Shown: one piece after another, positions 47,690 through 56,585 of the stretch | How positions within the stretch are numbered: position 1 is the first letter of the stretch | Layout of the letters: the number at the start of each line of letters is the position of its first letter | Assembly: GCA_016214785.1 (NCBI GenBank) | Contig: JACRNV010000014.1 | Coordinates: 1-64,000 of the forward strand | DNA from: Methanobacteriota archaeon | Lineage (GTDB): Archaea; Thermoplasmatota; Thermoplasmata; SG8-5; JACRNV01 | Reading direction: 5' to 3' | Length of the DNA: 64,000 nt | Program-made: the position numbers and the translations under genes | The notes under the pieces: generated by a model | Database searches by the model: none | Told to the model about the DNA's origin: nothing | The model's input: the letters and a program-made list of their open reading frames with translations, nothing else

Positions 47690-49540
47690 ATGGACCGGAT
47701 ACTGAGCAGGGACGAGGGAAAGAAGCTCTTCCTCCTGGGGAACGAAGGCATCGCGCGGGGCGCGCTCGAGGCGGGCATAGGCCTCGCCGCAACATATCCC
47801 GGCACGCCGTCGTCGGAGATTGGCAACGTCCTATCGAGAATTGCCAAGGACGCCGGCATCTATTTCGAATTCTCCGTGAACGAGAAGGTCGCCGTCGAGG
47901 TGGCCGCCGCAGCGTCGGCGTGCGGCGTGCGCTCCCTGACGTTCATGAAGCACGTCGGCCTCAACGTCGCCGCGGACCCGTTCATGACCATCGCATATAC
48001 GGGGGTGCGCGGGGGATTCGTTCTAGTTTCGGCAGACGACCCGTCGTGCCACTCGAGCCAGAACGAGCAGGATAACAGGTACTACGGCCAGATTTCGGGC
48101 GCACCCATCATCGAGCCATCGACCCCTCAGGAGTGCAAGGACATGACGAGGATTGGCTTCGATTTATCGGAGAAGTTCGAGCTCCCGTTCATCCTGCGCA
48201 CGACGACGAGGGTCAGCCACATGCGCGCCCCCGTCTCCATAGGCCCTCTGAGGGGGCCGAAGGCCGAGGGGAGGTTCGAGAAGGACCCGGAGAGATTCGT
48301 CGTCCTGCCGGCGCATGCGAGGAAGCGCCACGCCGTCCTCCTGGAGCAGCTGGCGAAGCTGCAGGAGTTCTCAGAGAAATCGGAGCTGAACCGCTTCGAG
48401 GGCTCGCGCGACTCGAAGCTCGGCGTGCTGACCGCTGGCGCGGCCTACAACTACACGGCGGAGGTGATTCACGCTTCCGGGCTCGGCCACAGGCTCCTGA
48501 AGCTCGGGCTCCCGCATCCATTCCCCGCTAAGCTAGTGCGCGAGTTCATCGAACCGCTCGACACGCTCATCGTCTCGGAGGAGCTGGAGCCGATAATGGA
48601 AACGCAGGCGCTGGCGCTCGCGAAGGACGCGAATCCGAAGCTCAAGGTCATCGGCAAGGGGAGCGGGCACTTCCCCAGGCTCTACGAGTACAGCCCCGAC
48701 ACGATGGCGTCTGCGCTCGACAAAGCCTTAGGCACGAAGCTCGCCAAGCCAGTTGCGACTCCTAAGGAGATGAAGCTCCCGAACAGGCCGCCGGTGCTGT
48801 GCCCAGGCTGCCCGCACAGGAGCACGTACTACGCCGCGCGGAAAGCGCTGAACAAGAGGGACTCCGTCTATTCCACCGACATCGGCTGCTACACGCTGGG
48901 CATACAGCCGCCGATGCTCGCCGCCGACTTCCTGCTCTGCATGGGGTCGAGCGTCGACGCGGCCTGCGGGTTCTCCAAGGCAACGGACCAGTTAATCCTC
49001 GCGTTCATCGGCGACTCGACCTTCTTCCATTCGGGCATCCACGGGATGATAAACGCCGTCTACAACGGAGACAGGTTCGTCTACACCATCCTGGACAACC
49101 GCACGACCGCGATGACGGGCCACCAGCCCAACCCCGGGATGGGCGTCAATGGCATGGGCGAGCCCTCCCCGGAGGCGGACATCGAGGGCATAGCGAAGGC
49201 CTGCGGCGTCAAGTGGCTGCGCACCATCGACCCGAGCGAGACCAAGGATGCGATAGAGGCGTACAAGGAGGCGCTCGACTACCAGGGCGTCGCCGTCATA
49301 GTCTCCCGGCGCGCGTGCGTCCTGCTCGAGGCCAGGGACAGGAAGAAGGCCGGCTCGTTCAGGCAGTTCCACGTCAAGCCCGACGATTGCAGGTTCTGCC
49401 TCACGTGCATCAAGCAGTACGGATGCCCGGCCCTCGTGAAGGGGGAGAAGAAGGTCCACATCGACGCCGCGCTGTGCAACGGCTGTGGCGTCTGCGCGCA
49501 GGTCTGCCCGTACAAGGCCATCGAGGAGGATAAAGAATGA
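47690..49540 (+). CDS. iorA: indolepyruvate ferredoxin oxidoreductase alpha subunit
   Basis: 616 aa. IorA oxidises aryl pyruvates from aromatic amino acid transamination to aryl-acetyl-CoA. N-terminal blocks: LGNEGIARGALEAG, YPGTPSSEI and NEKVAVEVAAAAS. TPP domain: VLCPGCPHRSTYY, DIGCYTLG, and GDSTFFHSGIHGMINAVYN. C-terminal ferredoxin domain: CRFCLTCIKQYGCP and CNGCGVCAQVCP. ATG 47690 begins the family N-terminus; the 707-aa ORF adds shadow sequence from porB. Followed by iorB with ATGA overlap. Confidence 0.95.
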   Translation: MDRILSRDEGKKLFLLGNEGIARGALEAGIGLAATYPGTPSSEIGNVLSRIAKDAGIYFEFSVNEKVAVEVAAAASACGVRSLTFMKHVGLNVAADPFMTIAYTGVRGGFVLVSADDPSCHSSQNEQDNRYYGQISGAPIIEPSTPQECKDMTRIGFDLSEKFELPFILRTTTRVSHMRAPVSIGPLRGPKAEGRFEKDPERFVVLPAHARKRHAVLLEQLAKLQEFSEKSELNRFEGSRDSKLGVLTAGAAYNYTAEVIHASGLGHRLLKLGLPHPFPAKLVREFIEPLDTLIVSEELEPIMETQALALAKDANPKLKVIGKGSGHFPRLYEYSPDTMASALDKALGTKLAKPVATPKEMKLPNRPPVLCPGCPHRSTYYAARKALNKRDSVYSTDIGCYTLGIQPPMLAADFLLCMGSSVDAACGFSKATDQLILAFIGDSTFFHSGIHGMINAVYNGDRFVYTILDNRTTAMTGHQPNPGMGVNGMGEPSPEADIEGIAKACGVKWLRTIDPSETKDAIEAYKEALDYQGVAVIVSRRACVLLEARDRKKAGSFRQFHVKPDDCRFCLTCIKQYGCPALVKGEKKVHIDAALCNGCGVCAQVCPYKAIEEDKE

Positions 49541-50130
49541 AGCCTTACAGCATCCTCGTCACGGGCGTCGGCGGCCAGGGGGTTCTTTTCATTTGCCAGA
49601 TAATCGGCGAGGCCGCGCTCCTCGAGGGGAAGGAGGTTGTGATGAGCGAGGTCCACGGCATGGCCCAGCGCGGAGGCGTCGTGACATCTACAGTAAGGAT
49701 AGGCGCGGGCGCCCTCAGCCCTCTGGTCGCTCGGGGAGACGCGGACATGCTCATCGGCATGGAGCCAGTCGAGACCTACCGCATGCTCAATGTCGTCTCG
49801 CCAAATACGGAGATTATCACATCGGAAGTGCCAATAGTCCCGGCATCGGTATCCATCAGTGGCGAGGTCTATCCAGATGTCAACGAATTATTTTCGGAAG
49901 CGAAGAAGACCTGCCCTGCGTTCAAGGTCATAGAAGCGGGGAGGATTGCGCGCGAGCTCGGCAACCCGGTTGTGGCGAACGTCGTGCTGCTGGGCGCCTT
50001 CGCGGCGGCGAAGACGTGCCCGATAAGGAAGGAGAGCCTGCTGGCCACCATGAAAGAGAGCGTCCCGGCGAAGGCGCTGGCCATCAATTTGAAAGCATTT
50101 GAAAAGGGATTTGAGTCGGTGAAGGCTTGA
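49537..50130 (+). CDS. iorB: indolepyruvate ferredoxin oxidoreductase beta subunit
   Basis: 197 aa gamma-type subunit: SILVTGVGGQGVLFICQIIG and VVMSEVHGMAQRGGVVTSTVRIG are the characteristic IorB blocks. It forms the CoA-binding half of the IorAB complex. The ATG overlaps the iorA stop. The operon porGDAB-iorAB ends here, and is followed by a palindromic repeat element. Confidence 0.93.
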   Translation: MKPYSILVTGVGGQGVLFICQIIGEAALLEGKEVVMSEVHGMAQRGGVVTSTVRIGAGALSPLVARGDADMLIGMEPVETYRMLNVVSPNTEIITSEVPIVPASVSISGEVYPDVNELFSEAKKTCPAFKVIEAGRIARELGNPVVANVVLLGAFAAAKTCPIRKESLLATMKESVPAKALAINLKAFEKGFESVKA

Positions 50131-50201
50131 GATACAACTGCGCCTTCACGCTCAATGAGATTCAACCGTTTTAAAAAATCCCATCACGCAAAGCTACAAT
50201 G

Positions 50202-50310
50202 AAAAGGATTTGTGGAAGTAGAGACGGTTGATTGTCGACCGCACGCAATTCCGTATCTTATCGTCTAAATCCTTTTGGAGGCGAAGGGGGATTTTCGGTA
50301 ATATCCCCTT
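50202..50310. repeat. dispersed palindromic repeat family, copy D (likely also a terminator)
   Basis: AAAAGGATTT (50202-50211) pairs with AAATCCTTTT (50267-50276), with inner AGACG/CGTCT pairing. Immediately after comes AAGGGGGATTTT-CGGT-AATATCCCCTT (50284-50310), a hairpin with the same CGGT loop as the element at 35316-35345. It fills the gap between convergent iorB and the aryl-CoA ligase gene. Confidence 0.6.
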
Positions 50311-51615
50311 CTACTTTGGTCTCTCATCCACCACTCGCTTCGCCTTGACCGTCACCTGCTCTATCGATCCCGGCGGGAGCACCTTCACTTCGGGGCGCAG
50401 CGTGACCACCGAGTGGATGCCGTCCTGTATCTCCCGCGCCAGTATCTCCGCGTCCCGGTCGGGCATCTTCCTCCTCGCCTCGACCTCGACGCGCATCTGG
50501 TCAAGCAAGCCAGTGCGGTAGAGCACGATGCGGTAGTTCGAGCCCACGGCGGGGAACCTCATCAGCACGCTCTCGACCTGGCTCGGGTAGACGTTCGTCC
50601 CCTTGACGATGAACATGTCGTCGGTGCGCGCCTTCACAGGCGCGTGTTTCACGTGAGTCCGGCCGCACTCGCACTTCCTCGTGTCTAAGAGGAACGAGAT
50701 GTCCCTCGTCCGGTAGCGCAGCAGCGGCATGCCCTCCTTGGTGATGGTGGTCAGCACGACCTCCCCCTCCTCTTCGGCTTCGACTGGCTCTAAGGTCTTC
50801 GGGTCGAGTATCTCGACGATGAAATGGTCCTCCCAGAGATGCAGGCCGTCGTGCATGTCGCAGTCCGTGGATACTCCGGGCCCGCACATCTCCGTCAGGC
50901 CGTAGATGTCATGGACGTCCATGTCCCACGCCTCGGATATGCGCTCCTTTAAGCCCGACGTGAAGAACTCCGCCCCGAAGAGGCCGTTTCTGACTTTCAA
51001 ATCCTTCGCCGGATTGAGCCCCATCTCGGCGGCTTTCTGCCCGAGATGGGCGGCGTAGGACGCCACGCCCGAGATGAACGTCACGCCGTAGTCCATCATG
51101 AGCTGGAGCTGGCGCTCGGTCTGCCCGCCTCCGGCGGGAACGACGAGGGCGCCGACCTTCTGCGCGCCGTAGTGGAATCCGAACGCGCCGGTGAAAAGCC
51201 CGTACGGGATCGGGTTCTGGAATACGTCCTTCTTCGTCAGGCCGGACATCGTAAGGCACCGCGCCATCACGTCCGACCAGACATCAAGGTCGTGAGGGGT
51301 GTAGCAGACCGTCACGGGCTTGCCGGTCGTGCCCGACGAGGCGTGAAGCTCGACGCACTTCTCCAGCGGCGCGGCCATCATCCCGAAGGGGTATGCGTCC
51401 CGGAGGTCGTTCTTGACTGTGAAGGGCAGCTTCGTGATGTCGGAGAGCCTGCGGATGTCGCCGGGCGCGACGCCGAGCCTCTTCATCTCCCCCTTGTAGA
51501 ACGGGACCTTCTGGTAGACGAGCTTCGCCGTGGCCCTCAGCCGCCTGAGCTGCAGGGCATCGAGCGCCTTCCTGTCAATCTGCTCGGACCCCCTCTGGAA
51601 ATACGACGCTTTCAT
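50311..51615 (-). CDS. paaK: phenylacetate-CoA ligase family protein
   Basis: 434 aa ANL-superfamily adenylating enzyme of the PaaK type, making aryl-CoA from the acid, ATP and CoA (or acting in reverse as salvage). ATP motif HASSGTTGKPVTVCYT, DIYGLTEMCGPGV (A5-like), LRYRTRDI, then KGTNVYPSQVE of the C-terminal domain. ATG 51615 begins the family N-terminus MKASYFQRG; the 528-aa ORF runs through the promoter region. Placed convergent to iorAB, whose product is aryl-acetyl-CoA, so the two may share aromatic acid metabolism. Confidence 0.92.
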   Translation of the reverse strand: MKASYFQRGSEQIDRKALDALQLRRLRATAKLVYQKVPFYKGEMKRLGVAPGDIRRLSDITKLPFTVKNDLRDAYPFGMMAAPLEKCVELHASSGTTGKPVTVCYTPHDLDVWSDVMARCLTMSGLTKKDVFQNPIPYGLFTGAFGFHYGAQKVGALVVPAGGGQTERQLQLMMDYGVTFISGVASYAAHLGQKAAEMGLNPAKDLKVRNGLFGAEFFTSGLKERISEAWDMDVHDIYGLTEMCGPGVSTDCDMHDGLHLWEDHFIVEILDPKTLEPVEAEEEGEVVLTTITKEGMPLLRYRTRDISFLLDTRKCECGRTHVKHAPVKARTDDMFIVKGTNVYPSQVESVLMRFPAVGSNYRIVLYRTGLLDQMRVEVEARRKMPDRDAEILAREIQDGIHSVVTLRPEVKVLPPGSIEQVTVKAKRVVDERPK

Positions 51616-51705
51616 GGCGCACCGCGCGGCAATCCCCCCGCGCGTATATGGAGGTTTCGGGGGCGGGCTTTTATGTCGGATGGCGAAGGCGCGGCGCAGG
51701 ACAAT

Positions 51706-51716
51706 GGTTATATACT
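51706..51716 (+). promoter_or_regulatory. TATA-like element of the carbamate kinase gene
   Basis: GGTTATATACT ends 31 bases before ATG 51748. This predicts a start site about 10-15 bases before the ATG and so a very short leader. The divergent paaK gene has its own element, CATAAAAG, near 51670 on the minus strand. Confidence 0.5.
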
Positions 51717-51747
51717 CGTATAGGTTGGCAGCCTTTCTCTGATATAT

Positions 51748-52695
51748 ATGAAGACAGCGACCATCGCAATCGGAGGGAACGCCATCCTGCGCGCGGGCCA
51801 GAAGGGGACGGCGGGGGAGCAGCTCGCGAACCTCGGTAAGGTCTGCGAGACGCTCGCCACCCTGATCGAGCAGGGCTACGACGTCGTGCTCACCCATGGC
51901 AACGGACCCCAGGTCGGCAACATAGTCCTCCAGCAGGACTCTTGCACAGAAGCCGTCCCGGCGATGCCGCTAGACGTCTGCGTCGCCGAGTCGCAGGGGA
52001 TGATAGGCTACATGCTCCAGCAGACGCTCCAATCCGCCCTCGTCAGAAGGAAGATAACGAAGCGCGTCTGCTCCGTCGTCACGCAGGTCGTCGTGGACGC
52101 GCGCGACCCGGCGTTCAAGAAGCCCACAAAGCCAATCGGAACTTACTTCCCCAAGGAAGCGGCGGAAAGGATGGCGAAGGAGCGAGGCTGGGCGATGAAG
52201 GAGGACAGGGCTCGCGGCGGCTACAGGCGCCTTGTGCCGTCGCCGAGGCCCATCGACATCGTCGAGAAGGACTCGATAAAGCGCCTGGTCTTCAACCCAT
52301 CGGGAGGGTACATCATCATCGCTGCCGGGGGCGGTGGAATTCCTGTCATAGCGACGCCGCAGGGCTTCAAAGGCGTCGAGGCTGTCATCGACAAGGACCT
52401 GGCCTCCGGCGTGCTGGCATCGTCCATCGGCGAGAAGCTGTTCGTCATGCTCAGCGACGTCCCGCAGGTCTACGTCGGCTACGGCAAGCCCAGCCAGCAC
52501 GCGCTGGCCAAGACCACCGCCGCGAAGATGAGGGAGTACATGGGGAACGGCGAGTTCCCGGCGGGGAGCATGGGCCCGAAGGTCGAGGCGGCAATATCCT
52601 TCCTCGAGAAGGGGGGCAAGGAAGTCATCATCACGAGCCCGGAGGCGCTGCTCGACGCCCTCGCTGGGAAGGCGGGGACGAGGATAACGCAGTAA
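51748..52695 (+). CDS. arcC: carbamate kinase
   Basis: 315 aa amino-acid-kinase-family enzyme transferring phosphate between carbamoyl phosphate and ADP/carbamate. Motifs: IAIGGNAILRAGQKGT, VLTHGNGPQVGNIVLQ, PTKPIGTYF, RRLVPSPRP, and IIIAAGGGGIPVI followed by AVIDKDLASGVLAS. Length is typical. Divergent from paaK; no arginine deiminase or ornithine transcarbamoylase gene is adjacent, so its source of carbamoyl phosphate is not shown here. Confidence 0.95.
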   Translation: MKTATIAIGGNAILRAGQKGTAGEQLANLGKVCETLATLIEQGYDVVLTHGNGPQVGNIVLQQDSCTEAVPAMPLDVCVAESQGMIGYMLQQTLQSALVRRKITKRVCSVVTQVVVDARDPAFKKPTKPIGTYFPKEAAERMAKERGWAMKEDRARGGYRRLVPSPRPIDIVEKDSIKRLVFNPSGGYIIIAAGGGGIPVIATPQGFKGVEAVIDKDLASGVLASSIGEKLFVMLSDVPQVYVGYGKPSQHALAKTTAAKMREYMGNGEFPAGSMGPKVEAAISFLEKGGKEVIITSPEALLDALAGKAGTRITQ

Positions 52696-52735
52696 GGGGC
52701 ATACCGTTAAGTAAGCCCGCGCTTTTCGCACTCCG

Positions 52736-53440
52736 ATGGTCGAGTTCAGGATGCTCCAGGGCTCCTCGTTCCTGGACTGGGACGGGATGATCTCTGCCGT
52801 GGCATGGGTCCCGCGCTGCAACCTGAAGTGCTCGTTCTGCCAGAACGGGAAGCTCATCTCGAAGCCGGAGGAATTCCCGGTTATAGCCGAAGAGCAAATC
52901 ATCGCGCTCTTCGCCGAGCACGGCGATTACCTCGACGGTTTATGTGTCACAGGAGGCGAACCGACCACTTACTCAGGCATTCCAGCATTTTTAGAACGAA
53001 TCAAGCCCGCTTGTAAAAGGATAAAGCTCGACACCAACGGGACAAATCCAGCGATGCTGCGTGAGATACTCGCCTCGAAGCTCGTCGATTATGTCGCCAT
53101 GGACGTCAAGGCGCCGCTGGACGAACGGTACGAGCGAGCGGTGGGATGCAAGATCGACGTTGAGAAGGTGAGAGAGAGCATCAGGCTGATAATGAAAATG
53201 GCGCCCGGCTACGAGTTCCGGACCACAGTCGTTCCGACGTTGGTCTCAAAGAGGGAAATCCCCGAGATGGGGAAGGCCATCGAGGGCGCGGGGAAGTGGG
53301 CGCTGCAACAATATGCCCCTCGGGACGCCTGGCAGCCGGAGATGAGGCTCGTGAAGCCCTACCAGCGCGAGACTGTGATGGAGATGGCGCAGATTGCCCA
53401 AGGATATGTAAAAGAAGTGGTCGTACGCGGCAGCTTCTAA
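52736..53440 (+). CDS. radical SAM activating enzyme (NrdG/PFL-activase-like)
   Basis: 234 aa. Radical SAM cysteines CNLKCSFC near residues 29-36 are preceded by SAVAWVPR, and GGEPT follows (CVTGGEPTTYSGI). This pattern matches the anaerobic ribonucleotide reductase activating protein group found with class III NrdD, which installs a glycyl radical. No nrdD gene is in the window. It starts 40 bases after arcC. Its 3' end faces the cupin gene across a hairpin. Confidence 0.85.
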   Translation: MVEFRMLQGSSFLDWDGMISAVAWVPRCNLKCSFCQNGKLISKPEEFPVIAEEQIIALFAEHGDYLDGLCVTGGEPTTYSGIPAFLERIKPACKRIKLDTNGTNPAMLREILASKLVDYVAMDVKAPLDERYERAVGCKIDVEKVRESIRLIMKMAPGYEFRTTVVPTLVSKREIPEMGKAIEGAGKWALQQYAPRDAWQPEMRLVKPYQRETVMEMAQIAQGYVKEVVVRGSF

Positions 53441-53494
53441 AATGCTCCTATCCAAATCGTAAAGGATTTAAGTTATTGGATTTAATGCATTTTA
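53438..53494. terminator. inverted repeat between convergent genes
   Basis: TAAAATGC (53438-53445) pairs perfectly with GCATTTTA (53487-53494), enclosing AT-rich sequence containing AAAGGATTTAA, a block also seen in the dispersed repeat family. It sits between the ends of the radical SAM and cupin genes and may serve both as a terminator. The inner part is only partly paired. Confidence 0.4.
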
Positions 53495-53501
53495 GGTTTA
53501 T

Positions 53502-53840
53502 TTAGTCCTTGTACGGTATCAGGCAGAGGAACTTCGTCGGCCCCTTCCCCTTCTGGAGGAACTGGTGCCACTCGCCGGCGGGTACGAAGATGAAGTCCCC
53601 TCCCTTGAACTTCCTCTCCCCTTTCTCGGTCTTGAGCGCGCCCTCGCCCTCGACGATGAAGACCTCGTGCTCCCAGTCGTGCTGGTGGTACGGCGTGTAG
53701 CCGCCGGTGCTCATCTCGAACATGCGCATGGCGAACCTTTCCGCGCCGTCCTTCTTGGTGATGAGCCACCGTATCGTGATGTCCTTCGAGCCCTGCCCCG
53801 GGTCCTCGGCCTTGACCTCGGTGTAGTGCGCGTGCCTCAC
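53502..53840 (-). CDS. single-domain cupin protein
   Basis: 112 aa from GTG 53840, whose GTGA overlaps the serA stop. A small beta-barrel cupin with metal ligands in PYHQHDWEHEVFIVEGEG (motif 1) and FVPAGEWHQF (motif 2). Stand-alone cupins of this size often isomerise or bind small acids or sense them. Translational coupling to the D-3-phosphoglycerate dehydrogenase-like gene suggests a related substrate, unproven. The 189-aa ORF reads upstream antisense sequence of serA and is not used. Confidence 0.82.
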   Translation of the reverse strand: MRHAHYTEVKAEDPGQGSKDITIRWLITKKDGAERFAMRMFEMSTGGYTPYHQHDWEHEVFIVEGEGALKTEKGERKFKGGDFIFVPAGEWHQFLQKGKGPTKFLCLIPYKD

Positions 53841-54781
53841 TTCAGCACCTCTTTGTTCACGACGGCGTCGGGCCTCTCGCCGCGCAGGGCTTTGAGCACC
53901 TGCTCCGCGACCATAACGCCGGCGCGCTCCTGCCCCTCGTGCGTCGAAGCCCCGATGTGCGGCGTGAGGATGATGTTGTCCAGCGTCAGCAGCGGGCTGT
54001 TCGCCGGAGGCTCGCTCTCGTACACGTCGAGCGCCGCGCCGGCGATCCTCTTCGACTTCAGTGCCTCGCAAAGCGCCTTCTCGTCGATGATGCCGCCCCT
54101 CGCGCAGTTGACTATGAAAACGGTCCTCTTCATCTTCTCGATGGCCATGGCGTTCACCATGCCCTTCGTCTCGGGCGTGAGCATCGCATGTATGGTGATG
54201 TAGTCCGAGTCCTTCAGGACTGTGTCCAGGTTCACGAGCTTGATGCCCATGTTCTCCGCAGCCTCCTTCGGCAGGTACGGGTCGTACGCGACCGTCCTCA
54301 TGCCGAAGGCCTGGGCGCGCTTCGCGACCTCGCCGCCTATCCTGCCGGCGCCGATGAAGCCCAGTGTTTTGCCGCAGAGCTCAGTCCCCATGAACCCCTT
54401 CTTTTCCCACTTCCCGACGTGCATTGTCAAATCCGCCCTGGGCAGGCCCCTGGCCAGCGACAGCATTAGCCCGAGCGCGAGCTCCGCGACGGATACGGTG
54501 CTCCCCTGCGGGGCGTTGACGACCATTATGCCTTTCCTGGTCGCAGCGGCGACGTCGATGTTGTCGACGCCGATGCCCGCCCTGCCTATGACCTTCAGGT
54601 TCGCGCCCTTCTCAATGACCTCCGCGGTGACCTTCGAGCGCGAGCGCACGATGAGCGCGTCGTACTTGCCTATCTCCGCGGGCAGCTCCTGCGGGGAGAG
54701 ATCCTTCTCCACGACCTCGTGCTCCTTCCTCAGGGCCGCAGCGCCCTCCTCCGCGATGCCGTCAGTGATTAGTATCTTCAT
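53837..54781 (-). CDS. serA: D-3-phosphoglycerate dehydrogenase-like 2-hydroxyacid dehydrogenase
   Basis: 314 aa short form lacking the C-terminal ACT domain. NAD-binding Rossmann motif LGFIGAGRIGGEVAKRAQAFG, substrate loop RAGIGVDNIDVAAATRKGI, active-site Arg in NCARGGIIDEKAL and Glu-His pair in LTPHIGAST. It would oxidise 3-phosphoglycerate for serine synthesis, though 2-hydroxyacid specificity cannot be read with certainty. It has a downstream coupled cupin. Confidence 0.88.
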   Translation of the reverse strand: MKILITDGIAEEGAAALRKEHEVVEKDLSPQELPAEIGKYDALIVRSRSKVTAEVIEKGANLKVIGRAGIGVDNIDVAAATRKGIMVVNAPQGSTVSVAELALGLMLSLARGLPRADLTMHVGKWEKKGFMGTELCGKTLGFIGAGRIGGEVAKRAQAFGMRTVAYDPYLPKEAAENMGIKLVNLDTVLKDSDYITIHAMLTPETKGMVNAMAIEKMKRTVFIVNCARGGIIDEKALCEALKSKRIAGAALDVYESEPPANSPLLTLDNIILTPHIGASTHEGQERAGVMVAEQVLKALRGERPDAVVNKEVLK

Positions 54782-54875
54782 GGTCTCGCACCCAGATGGG
54801 CGAACGCGGATTTAAACGGTTCGGCGAAATAGGCCGCCCCGCAAGCTTAATAACGCCACATTTACATCGGCGCGC

Positions 54876-55628
54876 ATGGACCATTCCACTAGGCATCGCC
54901 TCGCGAAGGGCATATGCTCCCGCGTCGTCGGGAAATACCCGGGGCAGGTCGTCCTCTGCGGCCTATATGGCTCGACGGCGAGAGGGGACGACACGGAGTG
55001 GTCCGATATAGAGATGTACTTCGTGACAAAGAAGGGGTGCAGGCTCCGAACACGCCATTTCATCTTTAATGATGTTCAGGTCTATGCCGGGGCGATAACG
55101 GAAAATACCCTGCTCGGGATCCTCGGGGCTCCAAGCTACAAATGGGCGTTCTGGATGGGCGTATTGGATGTAACAGAAACTCTTCACGGCGAATCCAAGA
55201 AGGTGAAAGCATGGATGGCCGTCGGGAAGGCCGTCCCCGAGGCCAAGTTCAAGAAGGCGCTGTCGGAGATACTCTCAGACGACGAGCTCGTCGAATCCTA
55301 CGGGCGCATAATGTCCTGCAGGGAGCGCGGGAACGCCAGGGACGCGCACCTCGCTGTGGTCGAAGTGCTCTATGAGATGCGGAACGCGCTCTGCCTCCTC
55401 AACAGGGGCTGGGTGATGCACGATTACTACAATGGATTGGAAGACACATTCAGGTTCGCGAAGCTCCCGCGCGGGTGGAAGTCGATCGTGCCGAGAATCT
55501 GGGCCGCGAGAGATCTTGACGAGGTCGCGCATCTCGCCGAGAGATTGATGGAAAGTTTCATGGAATTGATGGCTAAAGAAGGGATAGAAAGGCATGTATA
55601 TCGGGAATTATCGGAGATTCCTCTCTAA
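54876..55628 (+). CDS. nucleotidyltransferase-fold protein, kanamycin nucleotidyltransferase-like
   Basis: 250 aa. LCGLYGSTARGDDTEWSDIEMYF shows the G-S-x9-D-x-E polymerase-beta-type nucleotidyltransferase motif at residues about 28-50, with a helical C-terminal half (ALCLLNRGWVMHDYYNG). This resembles the family of antibiotic and small-molecule nucleotidyltransferases found chromosomally in archaea, here of unknown natural substrate. No HEPN antitoxin-like partner is adjacent. Divergent from serA. Confidence 0.78.
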   Translation: MDHSTRHRLAKGICSRVVGKYPGQVVLCGLYGSTARGDDTEWSDIEMYFVTKKGCRLRTRHFIFNDVQVYAGAITENTLLGILGAPSYKWAFWMGVLDVTETLHGESKKVKAWMAVGKAVPEAKFKKALSEILSDDELVESYGRIMSCRERGNARDAHLAVVEVLYEMRNALCLLNRGWVMHDYYNGLEDTFRFAKLPRGWKSIVPRIWAARDLDEVAHLAERLMESFMELMAKEGIERHVYRELSEIPL

Positions 55629-55637
55629 TCCCTCATT

Positions 55638-56585
55638 TCAATCAATCGCGCACCCGTTCTTCCTCAACCTTTCGAGGACGGCGTCCCAGGTCGGCGGGTT
55701 GGTCTGCGCGCCCTCGCTCTCTATGACGAAGCTCGCCGCCGCCGAGCCGGCGAGCGCGCACTCCGTCAGCTCGCGCCCGCGCTCCCACGCGGCGTAGAAC
55801 CCGGCCCTGTAGGAATCGCCGGCGCCGGTCGGGTCGACCATGCGCCTTGGCGGCATCGCTGGCACGGCGTCGAAGGAATCGCGCACGTACAGCTCGCTGC
55901 CGCGCTTGCCGCGCGTGACCACGAGCACGTCGACGTGGTCTAGCAATGCTCGCGGCGATTTCCCGCCGATGTATTCCAGGGCTGTGGCGAGCTCCGCGCC
56001 GTTGGCGAACATGATGTCCGCCATCTCGAGCATCTGCGCGAAGCTACGCTTGTCATATACGTAGTGGATTTCCTGCGACGGGTCGAGCGCAATCTTCTTC
56101 CCGCGCTTCGTGGCGTACGCGGCGACCTTCGAGTAGTACTCGGGCCTCCCGGTGCCGAAGTGGACGAGCTTGCTCGTGTCCACGGAATGCGCGAGCACCT
56201 CGAAGCGCTCGGCGTCCCTCATCGGCCCCTGGTCTATGTAGGCCACCTGTCTTTCGTCGGGGTCGGTGACTATCATGCAGGTGGGCGTCGAGTATTTCTC
56301 GCACCTGACGAGGTCTGTGACGTCCACCCCCGCGGACCTGAGGGCGTCCTCGTAATCCTTGGGGAAGTCCTCGCCGACGAACGACGCCAGCGCCGGCGTC
56401 CCCCCCATCCTCGCCATGAGGAATGCTATGTTCGCGCCAGTGCCGCCCCTGTAAGTGCGCTGGCCGCGCACCTCTATGGAGGTGTTCGGCTCCGGGAACT
56501 TGGGCACTTCCATTATGCGGTCTATCGTCGTATGCCCGAAAATACCGACGAAATTCGCGCGCTGCGCGACCTGCCTGCCCCTCAT
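55638..56585 (-). CDS. PfkB-family carbohydrate/nucleoside kinase
   Basis: 315 aa. PfkB signature 1 region GGTGANIAFLMARMGG and signature 2 DPTGAGDSYRAGFYAAW with the catalytic Asp. The N-terminus VGIFGHTTIDRIMEVPKFP fits archaeal ribokinase-like kinases. It overlaps the HAD phosphatase gene by ATGA and is in an operon with adenosylhomocysteinase, so adenosine or another methyl-cycle nucleoside is a reasonable substrate guess. The 439-aa ORF start is antisense shadow; ATG 56585 is chosen. Confidence 0.85.
   Translation of the reverse strand: MRGRQVAQRANFVGIFGHTTIDRIMEVPKFPEPNTSIEVRGQRTYRGGTGANIAFLMARMGGTPALASFVGEDFPKDYEDALRSAGVDVTDLVRCEKYSTPTCMIVTDPDERQVAYIDQGPMRDAERFEVLAHSVDTSKLVHFGTGRPEYYSKVAAYATKRGKKIALDPSQEIHYVYDKRSFAQMLEMADIMFANGAELATALEYIGGKSPRALLDHVDVLVVTRGKRGSELYVRDSFDAVPAMPPRRMVDPTGAGDSYRAGFYAAWERGRELTECALAGSAAASFVIESEGAQTNPPTWDAVLERLRKNGCAID

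Noticed and set aside
48133-48531. ORFs overlapping iorA in other frames
   Set aside because: Typical GC-rich shadows; iorA motifs are continuous through the region.
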